NCBI RefSeq assembly: GCF_001698125.1
Contig: NZ_CP013854.1
Location: 5,332,001-5,396,000, forward strand
DNA from: Pseudonocardia sp. HH130630-07
Lineage (GTDB): Bacteria; Actinomycetota; Actinomycetes; Mycobacteriales; Pseudonocardiaceae
DNA length: 64,000 nucleotides
Direction: 5' to 3'
Position numbers and translations under genes: made by a program. This document shows, piece after piece, positions 34,651-43,010 of this stretch. Positions within the stretch are counted from its first letter, which is position 1, and every line of letters begins with the position of its first letter. The notes beneath the pieces were generated by a model that ran no database searches, was not told the origin of the DNA, and worked only from the letters and a program-made list of their open reading frames with translations.

Positions 34651-35976
34651 ATGGAGTCGCGGTCCCAGCAACCGGCGGTCCGAGAGGGCGGCCGGGTATC
34701 CGTGCGCCGGGACCCGGCCGGCGGGTCGGTGCTGAGCCCGGTGCCGGTGGCGACGGTCGCGAGCCGCGGGACGGTCATCGGCAACGGCCTGACCTGGATG
34801 GCCGCCTGGAGCCTGCGGATCGCGCTGATCGCCGTCGGTCTGCTCCTCATCGGCTGGCTGATCGGCACGTTCTGGGTCGTCGTGTGGCCGGTCGTGCTGG
34901 CCGTGCTCGTCGCGACGGTGCTGCGTCCGCCGGCCGCGTGGCTGATCCGCTACCGGTTCCCGCCGGCGCTGGCATCGATGCTCGTGCTGCTGGTGGCGCT
35001 CGGGGCGATCAGCGGGCTGTTCGTGGCGATCGCGCCGTCGGTGGCCGGTCAGACCCAGCAGATCACCAACGGGGTGGTCGCCGCACTCGGCCAGATCCAG
35101 CAGTGGATCATCGGCCCGCCGCTGAACCTGGGGGCCGGGCAGGTCGGCGACATCATCAACCAGGTCACCCAGCAGCTCCAGGCGAGTGCGACGTCCATCG
35201 CGGGCGGGGTGCTGACCGGTGTGTCGACGGTGGCGTCCGGGCTGGTCTCGCTGGTGCTGGCCCTGGTGCTCACGTTCTTCTTCGTCAAGGACGGCCCGCG
35301 TTTCCTGCCATGGCTGACCGCGATCACCGGGCGCTCGGCGGGGCGGCACATCGCCGAGGTGCTGTCCCGGATCTGGGCGGTGCTGGGTGGCTTCATCCGG
35401 GTCCAGGCGCTGGTCAGCCTGATCGACGCCGTGTTCATCGGCATCGGGCTGGTCCTGCTGAGCGTTCCGCTCGCCCTGCCGCTGGCGGTCCTCACCTTCA
35501 TCGGCGGGTTCATCCCCATCGTTGGCGCGTTCGTCGCCGGGGCGCTGGCCGTGCTCATCGCGCTGGTGACCCAGGGCTTCACCACCGCGGTGCTCGTCCT
35601 GGTGCTGATCGTGGCGGTCCAGCAGATCGAGGGGAACGTGCTGCAGCCGTTCCTGCAGGGCCAGAGCCTGCAGCTGCACGGTGCCGTCGTCCTGCTCGCC
35701 GTCACCGCGGGCGGCTCGCTGTTCAACATCGCGGGCGCGTTCCTCGCGGTGCCGGTCGCGGCGGTCCTCGCGGTCGTGCTGCGCTACCTCGGTGAGCAGA
35801 TCGACGTGCGGGACCAGCGGTTCGCCGAGGAGGTCGCGGCGGACAGCGAGCCGCCGGACGAACCGGACGTGATCGACGGGGCGGAGGAGACCGTCGCGAT
35901 CCCGGCGTCCGCCGCCGGTGATCCGGCCCCGCAGGTCCCCGAGCCGGACGGGCCCGCCGGCGCCGCCGAGCGCTGA
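34651..35976 (+). CDS. AI-2E family transporter (PerM-like membrane protein)
   Basis: The 441-residue protein has about seven to eight membrane segments. Landmarks are FFFVKDGPRFLPWL in the middle and GGFIPIVGAFVAGALAVLIAL, QQIEGNVLQPFLQGQSL and HGAVVLLAVTAGG in the C-terminal half, the core of the AI-2E/PerM family. The C-terminal tail (about 400-441) is acidic and proline-rich. The ATG at 34651 is preferred to one six bases upstream because GGGGA lies five bases before it. Characterised members move autoinducer-2, Na+/Li+ or act as general exporters; the substrate here is unknown. Confidence 0.87.
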   Translation: MESRSQQPAVREGGRVSVRRDPAGGSVLSPVPVATVASRGTVIGNGLTWMAAWSLRIALIAVGLLLIGWLIGTFWVVVWPVVLAVLVATVLRPPAAWLIRYRFPPALASMLVLLVALGAISGLFVAIAPSVAGQTQQITNGVVAALGQIQQWIIGPPLNLGAGQVGDIINQVTQQLQASATSIAGGVLTGVSTVASGLVSLVLALVLTFFFVKDGPRFLPWLTAITGRSAGRHIAEVLSRIWAVLGGFIRVQALVSLIDAVFIGIGLVLLSVPLALPLAVLTFIGGFIPIVGAFVAGALAVLIALVTQGFTTAVLVLVLIVAVQQIEGNVLQPFLQGQSLQLHGAVVLLAVTAGGSLFNIAGAFLAVPVAAVLAVVLRYLGEQIDVRDQRFAEEVAADSEPPDEPDVIDGAEETVAIPASAAGDPAPQVPEPDGPAGAAER

Positions 35977-36025
35977 GCCCACCCGATCCTCCGCACACCG
36001 GTCGAACCGCCGCCGCAGCCCTGGG

Positions 36026-36038
36026 TAGGGTGACAGGT
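36026..36038 (+). promoter_or_regulatory. leaderless promoter of the ABC-F leader ORF
   Basis: TAGGGT at 36026-36031 stands seven bases before the ATG at 36039. The identical TAGGGT-N7-ATG arrangement occurs at 38583 before the TauE/SafE gene, which supports reading both as -10 boxes of leaderless genes. Confidence 0.58.
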
Positions 36039-36083
36039 ATGGCACGAGGTATCTGGTCGCAGCGGGTGCGCACCGCCGGCTGA
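36039..36083 (+). CDS. 14-residue leader peptide upstream of the second ABC-F gene
   Basis: The frame MARGIWSQRVRTAG starts directly at the expected transcript start and ends 99 bases before the ABC-F start. Its last codons and stop lie in a small hairpin, CCGCCG (36073-36078) pairing with CGGCGG (36084-36089), with TGA in the loop. A ribosome stalled by an antibiotic on this leader could change folding of the downstream hairpin at 36116-36139. This is the usual plan of ribosome-mediated attenuation for ABC-F and erm genes. Conservation of the peptide has not been tested. Confidence 0.6.
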   Translation: MARGIWSQRVRTAG

Positions 36084-36115
36084 CGGCGGCGCCCCTTCCT
36101 GCTGAACGCGCGTCC

Positions 36116-36139
36116 GCCGTCCCGGTCCTGCCGGGCGGC
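36116..36139 (+). terminator. attenuator-like hairpin in ABC-F leader
   Basis: GCCG plus CCCGG (36116-36119, 36121-36125) pair with CCGGG plus CGGC (36131-36139) around a five-base loop, with one bulged base. It lies between the leader peptide and the ABC-F start, and neighbouring GGGC/GCCC stretches allow a competing fold. No U tract. Confidence 0.45.
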
Positions 36140-36182
36140 CGTCCCGTGCTGCCCGGCTCCACTGCGAGCCGCGGAGCCCTCT

Positions 36183-37838
36183 TTGATCCACCCCAACCCC
36201 GACACCCTGATGTCCGCACCGTCCGCCGAGGGCGGTGCGCACGTCCGCGCCGACCGCGTCTCCCTGACCCGTGGCGGTCGTGCGGTCCTCACCGATCTCA
36301 CGGTCACCGTCTCGGCCCGGTCCCGGCTCGCCGTCGTCGGCGAGAACGGCCGCGGCAAGACGACGGTGCTGCACGTCCTGGCCGGTCTGGTCCGGCCGGA
36401 CGCGGGCACCGTCTCCCGCGCCGGATCGATCGCCCTCCTGCGTCAGGACCTGCCCTCGACCGGCGGCACGACCGTCGGGACGCTGACCGGCGGGGTGCTT
36501 GCGCCGGCCCGCGCCGCACTGGACGCGCTCGACGAGGCAGCCACGGCGATGGCGGACGACGACGCGGCAGCGGCCGACCGGTACGTCGCCGCCCTGGAGA
36601 CCGCCACCCGGCTCGACGCCTGGGACGCCGAGCGCCGGGTCGACGTCGCGCTGGAGGCGCTCGGCGCGTGCACCGACCGGGCGCGCGAGCTGGCGACCCT
36701 GTCGGTCGGCCAGCGGCACCGGGTGCGGCTGGCCTGCGTGCTCGGTGCCCGGCAGGACATCCTGCTGCTCGACGAGCCCACCAACCATCTCGACGCGGGC
36801 GGGCTCGACTTCCTGACCCGGGCCGTGCGCGACCGTCCGGGCGGGGTTGCGGTCGTCAGCCACGACCGGGCCCTGCTGCGCGCGGTCGCCGGCCGCTTCC
36901 TCGACCTCGACCCGTCGCGGGACGGGACCGCCCGGCTGCACGCCGGTGGCTACGACGCCTGGCAGCAGGCGCGCCGCCGGGACCGGGAGCGGTGGGAGCA
37001 CGACGCCGCCGAGCAGCAGGCCGAGCACCGGCGGCTGCACGACGCGGTCTCGGCGGCCCGGGACCGGCTGCGGACCGGGTGGCGCCCGGACAAGGGCACC
37101 GGCAAACACCAGCGCCAGTCCCGGGCACCCGGGGTGGTCCGGGCCCTGCACCGCCAGGAGGAGGAGCTCGCGGCGCACCGGCTCGACGTGCCGGTCCCGC
37201 CACCGGCGCTGCGCTGGCCGGACCTCCCGGTCCGGCCGGGAGCCGCGCAGGTGCGGGCGTCGGCGGTGACGGTGGCCGGTCGGCTGCCCGGGCCGGTGGA
37301 TATCGCGCTCGCCGGTGCCGACCGGCTGGTGGTGACCGGCCCGAACGGTGCCGGGAAGTCGACGTTGCTGGCGGTGCTGGCCGGCGAGCTGGAGCCGACC
37401 ACCGGCACCGTGTGGCGGGCCCCGGGGGCCCGGGTGGCCCGGCTCGCCCAGGAGACCGACACCCCCGAGGACGACCGGGAGCGCACGGCTCACGAGGTCT
37501 ACGAGCGGCATCTCGGCCGTCTGGTGGCCGGTGACGCCCGACGGCCGGGCCCGGCCGTCGGGCTCGGTGCGCTCGGCCTGCTCGACGCCACGGCCGCCGG
37601 CACCCCGGTCGGCCGGTTGTCACAGGGGCAGCGGCGCCGGCTCGATCTCGCGCTCGTGCTGGCCGGCCGGCCCGGCACCCTGCTGCTGGACGAGCCGACG
37701 AACCATCTCTCGGCGGTACTGGTCGACGACCTGACGGCCGCCGTCCGCGCGACGGGGGCCGCCGTCGTCGTCGCGACGCACGACCGGCAGCTCCTCGCCG
37801 ATCTGGCCGACTGGCCGGTGCTCCGGGTGGGCGGCTGA
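36183..37838 (+). CDS. ABC-F family ATPase (second copy), antibiotic-resistance type candidate
   Basis: A 551-residue soluble protein with two ABC domains. Domain 1 has Walker A GENGRGKTT (about 53-61), signature LSVGQRHRVRLA and Walker B LLLDEPTNHLD. The linker contains the arginine-rich RRRDRERWEHDAAEQQAEHR and KGTGKHQRQSRAPG. Domain 2 has GPNGAGKST, LSQGQRRRLDLAL and LLLDEPTNHLS. The most likely start is the TTG at 36183 with GGAG six bases before it; an in-frame ATG at 36210 has no ribosome site. The charged linker is where ABC-F proteins reach into the ribosome. Control by the leader upstream suggests induction by a translation inhibitor. A TetR gene is convergent six bases away. Confidence 0.88.
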   Translation: MIHPNPDTLMSAPSAEGGAHVRADRVSLTRGGRAVLTDLTVTVSARSRLAVVGENGRGKTTVLHVLAGLVRPDAGTVSRAGSIALLRQDLPSTGGTTVGTLTGGVLAPARAALDALDEAATAMADDDAAAADRYVAALETATRLDAWDAERRVDVALEALGACTDRARELATLSVGQRHRVRLACVLGARQDILLLDEPTNHLDAGGLDFLTRAVRDRPGGVAVVSHDRALLRAVAGRFLDLDPSRDGTARLHAGGYDAWQQARRRDRERWEHDAAEQQAEHRRLHDAVSAARDRLRTGWRPDKGTGKHQRQSRAPGVVRALHRQEEELAAHRLDVPVPPPALRWPDLPVRPGAAQVRASAVTVAGRLPGPVDIALAGADRLVVTGPNGAGKSTLLAVLAGELEPTTGTVWRAPGARVARLAQETDTPEDDRERTAHEVYERHLGRLVAGDARRPGPAVGLGALGLLDATAAGTPVGRLSQGQRRRLDLALVLAGRPGTLLLDEPTNHLSAVLVDDLTAAVRATGAAVVVATHDRQLLADLADWPVLRVGG

Positions 37839-37844
37839 CGGGGG

Positions 37845-38489
37845 CTACAGCGCGGCCTCGACGGCGTCGAGGGTGCGGCGCAGTCCGGTGACGAACAGCG
37901 GCTCGGCGGTGCCGGGGCCACCTGCCACGGCACCGCCGAGCAGCCGCGCGAGTACCGGGAGGTCCCCGGCCCGGCCGGAGCGTTCGAGGTCCGCGGCGGT
38001 GGGGAGCCGGTCCCCGGCCAGCGCCGCGGCACCCCGGACGTAGCCGTGCACCAGGTGCAGGACCTCCACCGCGGCGTGCAGCGGGTGCCCGCGGTCCAGC
38101 ACGTGGGCGAGCAACGCCTCGGCCCACGCGCACTCGGCCGGGCCGGCCGTCCGGTCCCCGGCCATCAGCGGCACCGCCCACGGGTGCTCGTCGAGGACGG
38201 CGCGCAGCGCGGTCGCCCACCGCTCGCAACCCGGTCGCAGGTCGTACCCGCCGAGCGCGGGCGGGGCGCCGAGCGCGGCGTCGAGCACCAGGTCGACCAG
38301 GGCGTCCTTGCCGGGCACGTGGCGGTACAGCGACATCGGTGCGGTGCCCAGTGCCCGCGCCAGGCGGGGCATCGAGAGCGCGGCCAGGCCGGCGTCGTCG
38401 GTGATCGCGAGTGCCGTCGCGACGATCGACGCCCGGTCGAGCCGGCGGGCGGGGACGGCGGGCGCGGCCCACCGGACGTCGGCGATCAC
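37845..38489 (-). CDS. TetR-family transcriptional regulator
   Basis: A 214-residue regulator. The N-terminal helix-turn-helix is at about 20-62 (RASIVATALAITDDAGLAAL, LARALGTAPMSLYRHVPGKD), and the C-terminal half resembles the TetR_C family of drug-efflux regulators. It starts with GTG at 38489. The palindrome ATGATCAT just upstream (38493-38500) is a candidate autoregulatory site. It is convergent with the ABC-F gene and divergent from the TauE/SafE exporter, so the exporter is the more natural target. Confidence 0.87.
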   Translation of the reverse strand: MIADVRWAAPAVPARRLDRASIVATALAITDDAGLAALSMPRLARALGTAPMSLYRHVPGKDALVDLVLDAALGAPPALGGYDLRPGCERWATALRAVLDEHPWAVPLMAGDRTAGPAECAWAEALLAHVLDRGHPLHAAVEVLHLVHGYVRGAAALAGDRLPTAADLERSGRAGDLPVLARLLGGAVAGGPGTAEPLFVTGLRRTLDAVEAAL

Positions 38490-38582
38490 GAGATGATCAT
38501 GACACGCGGAGCGTGGGCCGGGTTACGCCCGGGGCGTAAGGCTTACCCGTCACACGCTGCGGACGGCGTTACCGCAGGTACG

Positions 38583-38595
38583 TAGGGTGCTCGGC
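38583..38595 (+). promoter_or_regulatory. leaderless promoter of TauE/SafE gene
   Basis: TAGGGT at 38583-38588 followed by seven bases and the ATG at 38596, with a CGGACG hexamer 17 bases upstream of the -10 box as a weak -35. Confidence 0.55.
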
Positions 38596-39348
38596 ATGCA
38601 ATGGTGGGAGGTCGCGGTCATCGCGCTGGCCGGGCTGTGGGCCGGGCTGATCAACACCGTCGTCGGGTCCGGCACGCTCGTGACGTTCCCGGTGCTCGTC
38701 GCGCTCGGCTTCCCGCCGGTCACCGCGACGACCTCGAACGCGATCGGGCTGATCACCGGCTCGATCACCGGCGCGATCGGCTACCGGAAGGAATGGGCCG
38801 GCCACGGCCGCCGGCTGGCCCGCTACGGGGTCGCGTCGTTCCTCGGCGCGATCGTCGGCGCCGCGCTGCTGCTGTCGCTCCCGCAGGACGCGTTCGAGAC
38901 GATCGTCCCGGTGCTGGTCGGGACGTCGGTCCTGCTGGTCGCGGTGCAACCACTGCTCGCCCGGCGGTTGAAGAACCGCGAGCGACCGGACCGGTCGTCC
39001 TCACCGGTGGTCTACCTGCTGGTCTTCCTCGTCGGCGTCTACGGCGGCTACTTCACCGCCGCGCAGGGCATCATGCTGGTGGGCGTGCTGGGCCTGCTGG
39101 TGGCCGACCCGCTGCAGCGGCTCAACGCCTTCAAGAACACCCTCGCCTCGGTGGTCAACATCGTCGCGGGGGCGATCTACGCGGTCGTGGCGCCGGTGGA
39201 CTGGGCCGTGGTCGGGATCATCGCGGTGAGCTCGATCGTCGGGGGTCTGCTCGGCGCCCGGATCGGCCGCCGGCTGCCGCCGACGGTGCTCCGCGGCGTC
39301 ATCGTCGTCATCGGGCTGGCCGCCATCGTCTTCCTGCTCGTCGAGTAG
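38596..39348 (+). CDS. TauE/SafE family sulfite/anion exporter
   Basis: A 250-residue membrane protein with about eight segments. The first repeat has GLINTVVGSGTLVTFPVLVA, GFPPVTATTSNAIGL and ITGAIGYRKEW; the second has GGYFTAAQGIMLVGVLGLL and RLNAFKNTLASVVN, the duplicated half-motifs of this family. Members export sulfite, sulfoacetate or other C2-C3 anions, often with organosulfur catabolism. The nearest such gene here is the sulfatase 36 kb away, so the substrate is open. Divergent from a TetR gene. Confidence 0.87.
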   Translation: MQWWEVAVIALAGLWAGLINTVVGSGTLVTFPVLVALGFPPVTATTSNAIGLITGSITGAIGYRKEWAGHGRRLARYGVASFLGAIVGAALLLSLPQDAFETIVPVLVGTSVLLVAVQPLLARRLKNRERPDRSSSPVVYLLVFLVGVYGGYFTAAQGIMLVGVLGLLVADPLQRLNAFKNTLASVVNIVAGAIYAVVAPVDWAVVGIIAVSSIVGGLLGARIGRRLPPTVLRGVIVVIGLAAIVFLLVE

Positions 39349-39449
39349 CGACCCGCGCGCGGCGGTGCCGGCGATCGCCGGCTGCGGTCACTGTCGGTGG
39401 TCCGTGCTCTGCTGAGCGCGAGCACCACCGGACGAAGGGACACCGCGGC

Positions 39450-39677
39450 GTGGACGACGACCGGGCGGCCGAGCTGGCGGTCGCGTTCGCGGCACTGGCA
39501 GGCCGCGAGATCGGGGCGGTCGAGGCCCGGGTGGTCGTCGCGCGGGCGCACGCGCTGACCCCGGCGCTCGCCAACGCCATCTGGGTCCGGCACCGGCACG
39601 CCCCGGACACGGTCTCGCTGCGCGACTACCTGGCGATGACCCTGCGGTTCGTCGAGCGGGACCCACCGGCGGGGTGA
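39450..39677 (+). CDS. 75-residue hypothetical protein
   Basis: The GTG at 39450 follows GAAGGGA. The protein DDDRAAELAVAFAALAGREI and so on is predicted almost wholly helical, with acid and base residues evenly spread and no cysteine or membrane segment (RVVVARAHALTPALANAIWV, RHAPDTVSLRDYLAMTLRF). I do not recognise the family. Codon pattern fits the surroundings, and it lies between two confident genes on the same strand, so it is probably real. Confidence 0.6.
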   Translation: MDDDRAAELAVAFAALAGREIGAVEARVVVARAHALTPALANAIWVRHRHAPDTVSLRDYLAMTLRFVERDPPAG

Positions 39678-39758
39678 CGCGGGCCCTCCCGCCGCGCGCC
39701 GTCCGCCCCGCCGGGGTCACGATGCCCTCCCGAGATCCACGCCGGCGAGGAGAAGCCC

Positions 39759-40901
39759 GTGCCGCACGCCCTGCTCGACGCCGCCGAGGCGGCGCTGCCC
39801 TCGATGCTCGACGACCTGCGCGGCTACGTCGAGATCGAGACCCCGAGCGACGACCGTGTCGCCCTGGAGAAGGGGCTGACCTGGCTGGACGGCCTGATCG
39901 CCGACCGGCTCGGCCCCGCGGCGACGGTGTCCACGACCGACGGCGGCCCCTACGGCGACGCCCGGCTACTGGAGTTCGACGGCTCCGGGGCGGCCCCGGT
40001 GCTCCTGCTGGCGCACTACGACACCGTGTGGCCGCTGGGGACGCTGGCCGACATGCCGTTCACCGTCGAGGACGACCGGATCACCGGGCCCGGGGTGTTC
40101 GACATGAAGGCCGGCCTGGTGCAGGCGGTGTGGGCGGTACGGATCGCCCGGGAGGCCGGGCTGGACTTGCCGCCGCTGCGGCTGCTGCTCACCGGCGACG
40201 AGGAGATCGGGTCCACCGCATCGCGCCCGGTCATCGAGGCGGCAGCCGAGGGCGTCGGCGCGGCACTCGTCTTCGAGGCCGCGGCCCCGGGTGGTGCGGT
40301 GAAGACCGCACGCAAGGGCGTCGGGATCTTCCGGGTGGACGTGGCCGGCGTCGAGGCCCACGCCGGGCTCGATCCGGCCGCCGGGGCGAGCGCGGTCGAC
40401 GAGCTGGCCCGGGTCGTGCTCGCCCTGCACGGCGCGCGTGACCTCGCGGCGGGGACGAGCGTCAACGTCGGCGTCGTCGGCGGCGGGACCCGGTCGAACG
40501 TCACCGCCGGACGGGCCTGGGCCGAGGTCGACGTGCGGGTGTCCAGTGCCGCCGAGGCCGGCCGGATCGACGGTGTGCTCCGTTCGCTGGAGCCGGCCTC
40601 GCCGCGCGCGTCGGTGCGGGTCACCGGCGAGTGGAACCGCCCGGTGATGACCCGCAGCCCGGCGATCGCCGGGTTGTACGAGCAGGCCGCGGCGGCGGCC
40701 GCGACGCTCGGGGTGGACCTCGCCGAGACCGCCGTGGGCGGGGCCAGCGACGCGAACCTCCTCGCCCCGCACGGCGTCCCGGTGCTCGACGGGCTCGGTG
40801 CCCTCGGCGACGGCGCGCACGCCCGGCACGAGCACGCGCTGGTCAGCGGCATGGTCCGGCAGACGGCGCTGACCGCGGCGCTGCTGCACCGGCTGGCGTG
40901 A
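39759..40901 (+). CDS. M20 family metallopeptidase, glutamate carboxypeptidase (CPG2)-like
   Basis: A 380-residue dizinc peptidase. Zinc ligands are visible in LLAHYDTVWPLGT (His), GPGVFDMKAG (bridging Asp), TGDEEIGS (catalytic and ligand glutamates), LVFEAAAPGG and GDGAHARHEH (His). The TVWPLGT and VFDMKAGLVQ segments are typical of carboxypeptidase G2, which removes C-terminal glutamate from folates and peptides. The dimerisation domain (about 185-295) interrupts the catalytic domain as usual. The GTG start follows GAGGAGAAG. No signal peptide is visible, unlike periplasmic CPG2, so it likely acts on an internal N-acyl amino acid or peptide. Confidence 0.85.
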   Translation: MPHALLDAAEAALPSMLDDLRGYVEIETPSDDRVALEKGLTWLDGLIADRLGPAATVSTTDGGPYGDARLLEFDGSGAAPVLLLAHYDTVWPLGTLADMPFTVEDDRITGPGVFDMKAGLVQAVWAVRIAREAGLDLPPLRLLLTGDEEIGSTASRPVIEAAAEGVGAALVFEAAAPGGAVKTARKGVGIFRVDVAGVEAHAGLDPAAGASAVDELARVVLALHGARDLAAGTSVNVGVVGGGTRSNVTAGRAWAEVDVRVSSAAEAGRIDGVLRSLEPASPRASVRVTGEWNRPVMTRSPAIAGLYEQAAAAAATLGVDLAETAVGGASDANLLAPHGVPVLDGLGALGDGAHARHEHALVSGMVRQTALTAALLHRLA

Positions 40902-40956
40902 GACGGGGCGCGGTCGTTTCACCGGCGTCACACGGCCCGCACGGTGGGATGGGCGG

Positions 40957-42060
40957 GTGAGCTCGCCCGCGTCACCCGAGACCCCCGCCGATCCCGCCAC
41001 CCCCAGCACCCCCGCCGCGGAGGCGGAGCGGCTCGAACGCGCGGTGCTCGAGGTGAAACGGGTGATCGTCGGCCAGGACCGGCTCGTCGAGCGGATGCTC
41101 GTCGGTCTGCTGGCCCGGGGGCACCTGCTGCTCGAGGGCGTCCCCGGCGTCGCGAAGACCCTCGCGGTCGAGACGTTCGCCCGGGTGGTCGGCGGGAGCT
41201 TCTCCCGGCTGCAGTTCACCCCCGACCTCGTCCCCGCGGACATCCTGGGTACCCGGATCTACCGCCAGGGCCGCGAGGAGTTCGACATCGAGCTCGGCCC
41301 GGTCGTCGCCAACTTCGTGCTCGCCGACGAGATCAACCGGGCCCCGGCCAAGGTCCAGTCGGCCATGCTCGAGGTGATGGCCGAGCGCAAGCTGTCCCTC
41401 GGCGGTCGCGACCACCCGATGCCGGACCCGTTCCTGGTGCTCGCGACGCAGAACCCGATCGAGAACGAGGGCGTCTACCCGCTCCCGGAGGCGCAGCGCG
41501 ACCGGTTCCTGTTCAAGCTCCTGATCGAGTACCCGGGGGTCGAGGAGGAGCGGGAGATCATCTACCGGATGGGCGCCGTGGTGCCGCAGGCGGCCCAGGT
41601 GCTCTCACCCGCCGAGCTGGTCCGGCTGCAGGGGGTCGCGGCGAACGTGTTCGTCCACCACGCCCTGGTCGACTACGTGGTCCGCCTCGTCGTCGCGACC
41701 CGGCTGCCCGCCGAGCACGGCCTGTCCGACGTGGCGTCCTGGATCGCCTACGGCGCCTCGCCGCGGGCGTCGCTGGGGATCGTCGCGGCCGCGCGGGCGC
41801 TGGCGCTCGTCCGCGGCCGGGACTACGTGCTGCCACAGGACGTCCTGGAGGTCGCCCCGGACGTGCTGCGGCACCGGCTGGTGCTGTCCTACGACGCCGT
41901 CGCCGACCAGGTCCCGGTGGACCACATCGTGTCCCGGGTCCTGCAGACGGTGCCGTTGCCGCAGGTCAGTGCCCGGCCCGGCGGGGTACCCGCGCCGGCC
42001 GGACCGGCCTGGCCCGGCCCGGACGCGACCGGCTCGGCGCCGCCGAGCGGCCCGGCGTGA
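40957..42060 (+). CDS. moxR: MoxR-type AAA+ ATPase
   Basis: The 367-residue ATPase has Walker A EGVPGVAKT (about 56-64), Walker B NFVLADEINRAP, sensor 1 ATQNPIENEG and the EAQRDRFLFKL arginine-finger region. MoxR proteins act as chaperones that assemble partners holding VWA domains, here presumably the two downstream genes. Its stop overlaps the GTG of the DUF58 gene. Gene order moxR-DUF58-VWA-fabG-inhA-hemH equals moxR1-Rv1480-Rv1481-fabG1-inhA-hemZ of Mycobacterium tuberculosis, apart from Rv1482c. A TGGGAT box lies six bases before the GTG start. Confidence 0.92.
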   Translation: MSSPASPETPADPATPSTPAAEAERLERAVLEVKRVIVGQDRLVERMLVGLLARGHLLLEGVPGVAKTLAVETFARVVGGSFSRLQFTPDLVPADILGTRIYRQGREEFDIELGPVVANFVLADEINRAPAKVQSAMLEVMAERKLSLGGRDHPMPDPFLVLATQNPIENEGVYPLPEAQRDRFLFKLLIEYPGVEEEREIIYRMGAVVPQAAQVLSPAELVRLQGVAANVFVHHALVDYVVRLVVATRLPAEHGLSDVASWIAYGASPRASLGIVAAARALALVRGRDYVLPQDVLEVAPDVLRHRLVLSYDAVADQVPVDHIVSRVLQTVPLPQVSARPGGVPAPAGPAWPGPDATGSAPPSGPA

Positions 42061-43010
42061 CCACGGGGGACCCGACGACCGGCCCCGGCGGCTCCCCGGA
42101 CCCCGACGGCGACACGGGACGGCTGGAGGCGTCGCTGCGGTCGCTGGAACTGACCGTCCGGCGCCGGCTGGACGGGCTGCTGCAGGGCAACCACATCGGC
42201 CTGCTGCCCGGCCCCGGCAGCGAGCCGGGGGAGGCCCGGGCCTACCAGCCAGGGGACGACGTCCGCCGGATGGACTGGTCGGTCACCGCCCGCACCACGA
42301 GCCCGCACGTCCGCGAGACGGTCGCCGACCGCGAGCTGGAGACCTGGGCCGTCGTCGACCTGTCGCGCAGCCTCGACTTCGGCACCGCGCACACCGACAA
42401 GCGGCACCTGGCGCTCGCCGGTCTCACCGCCGTGGCCCAGCTGACCGGTGGTGGCGGGAACCGGATCGGTGCCGTCGTCACCAACGGCGCCGAGACGCTG
42501 CGGCTGCCCGCCCGCGGCGGGCTGGCGCACGCCCGCGGCATGGTGCGCCGGGTCGCCACCCTCCGGCCCGCACCGGAGGGGGTGCGCGGTGACCTCACGG
42601 CCGCGCTGGACCAGCTGCGCCGCCCGCCGCGGCGGCGCGGACTGGTCGCGGTGATCTCGGACTTCCTCGGCGAGCCGGCCTGGGAGCGTTCGCTGCGAGC
42701 GCTGTCCGGGCGGCACGACCTGCTCGCGATCGAGGTCCTCGACCCGCGGGAGCTGGAGCTGCCCGACGTCGGCACCGTCGTGCTCGCCGATCCCGAGACC
42801 GGACGCCAGCGCGAGGTCGACACGACGCCGTTGCTGCGCCGGGAGTTCGCCGCCGCCGCGTCCGCGCACCGGGACCGGGTCGCCGACGCGCTGCGCCGCT
42901 GCGGTGCGGCGCACCTCACGCTGCGCACCGACCGGGACTGGGTCGCCGACATCGTCCGGTTCGCCGTCGCCCGCAAGCAGGCCTGGTCCGGTGGCGGGAG
43001 GACGGCATGA
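42057..43010 (+). CDS. DUF58 domain protein
   Basis: A 317-residue protein with the DUF58 signature ARAYQPGDDVRRMDWSVTAR (about 60-80) followed by a degenerate VWA-like fold (WAVVDLSRSLDFG, VISDFLGEPAWERSL). DUF58 proteins are client or scaffold partners of MoxR ATPases. Start and stop overlap both neighbours (GTGA and ATGA), so the three are made stoichiometrically. No membrane segment; cytosolic. Homologous in position to Rv1480. Confidence 0.9.
   Translation: MTTGDPTTGPGGSPDPDGDTGRLEASLRSLELTVRRRLDGLLQGNHIGLLPGPGSEPGEARAYQPGDDVRRMDWSVTARTTSPHVRETVADRELETWAVVDLSRSLDFGTAHTDKRHLALAGLTAVAQLTGGGGNRIGAVVTNGAETLRLPARGGLAHARGMVRRVATLRPAPEGVRGDLTAALDQLRRPPRRRGLVAVISDFLGEPAWERSLRALSGRHDLLAIEVLDPRELELPDVGTVVLADPETGRQREVDTTPLLRREFAAAASAHRDRVADALRRCGAAHLTLRTDRDWVADIVRFAVARKQAWSGGGRTA

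Noticed and set aside
38601..39450. An open frame joining the TauE/SafE region to the 75-residue protein
   Set aside because: The part before 39450 is out of frame with the membrane protein and encodes a low-complexity shadow; a ribosome site precedes the GTG at 39450.
40944..42056. Upstream extension of the DUF58 gene through moxR
   Set aside because: It is the shifted frame of moxR; the DUF58 gene begins at the GTGA overlap at 42057.
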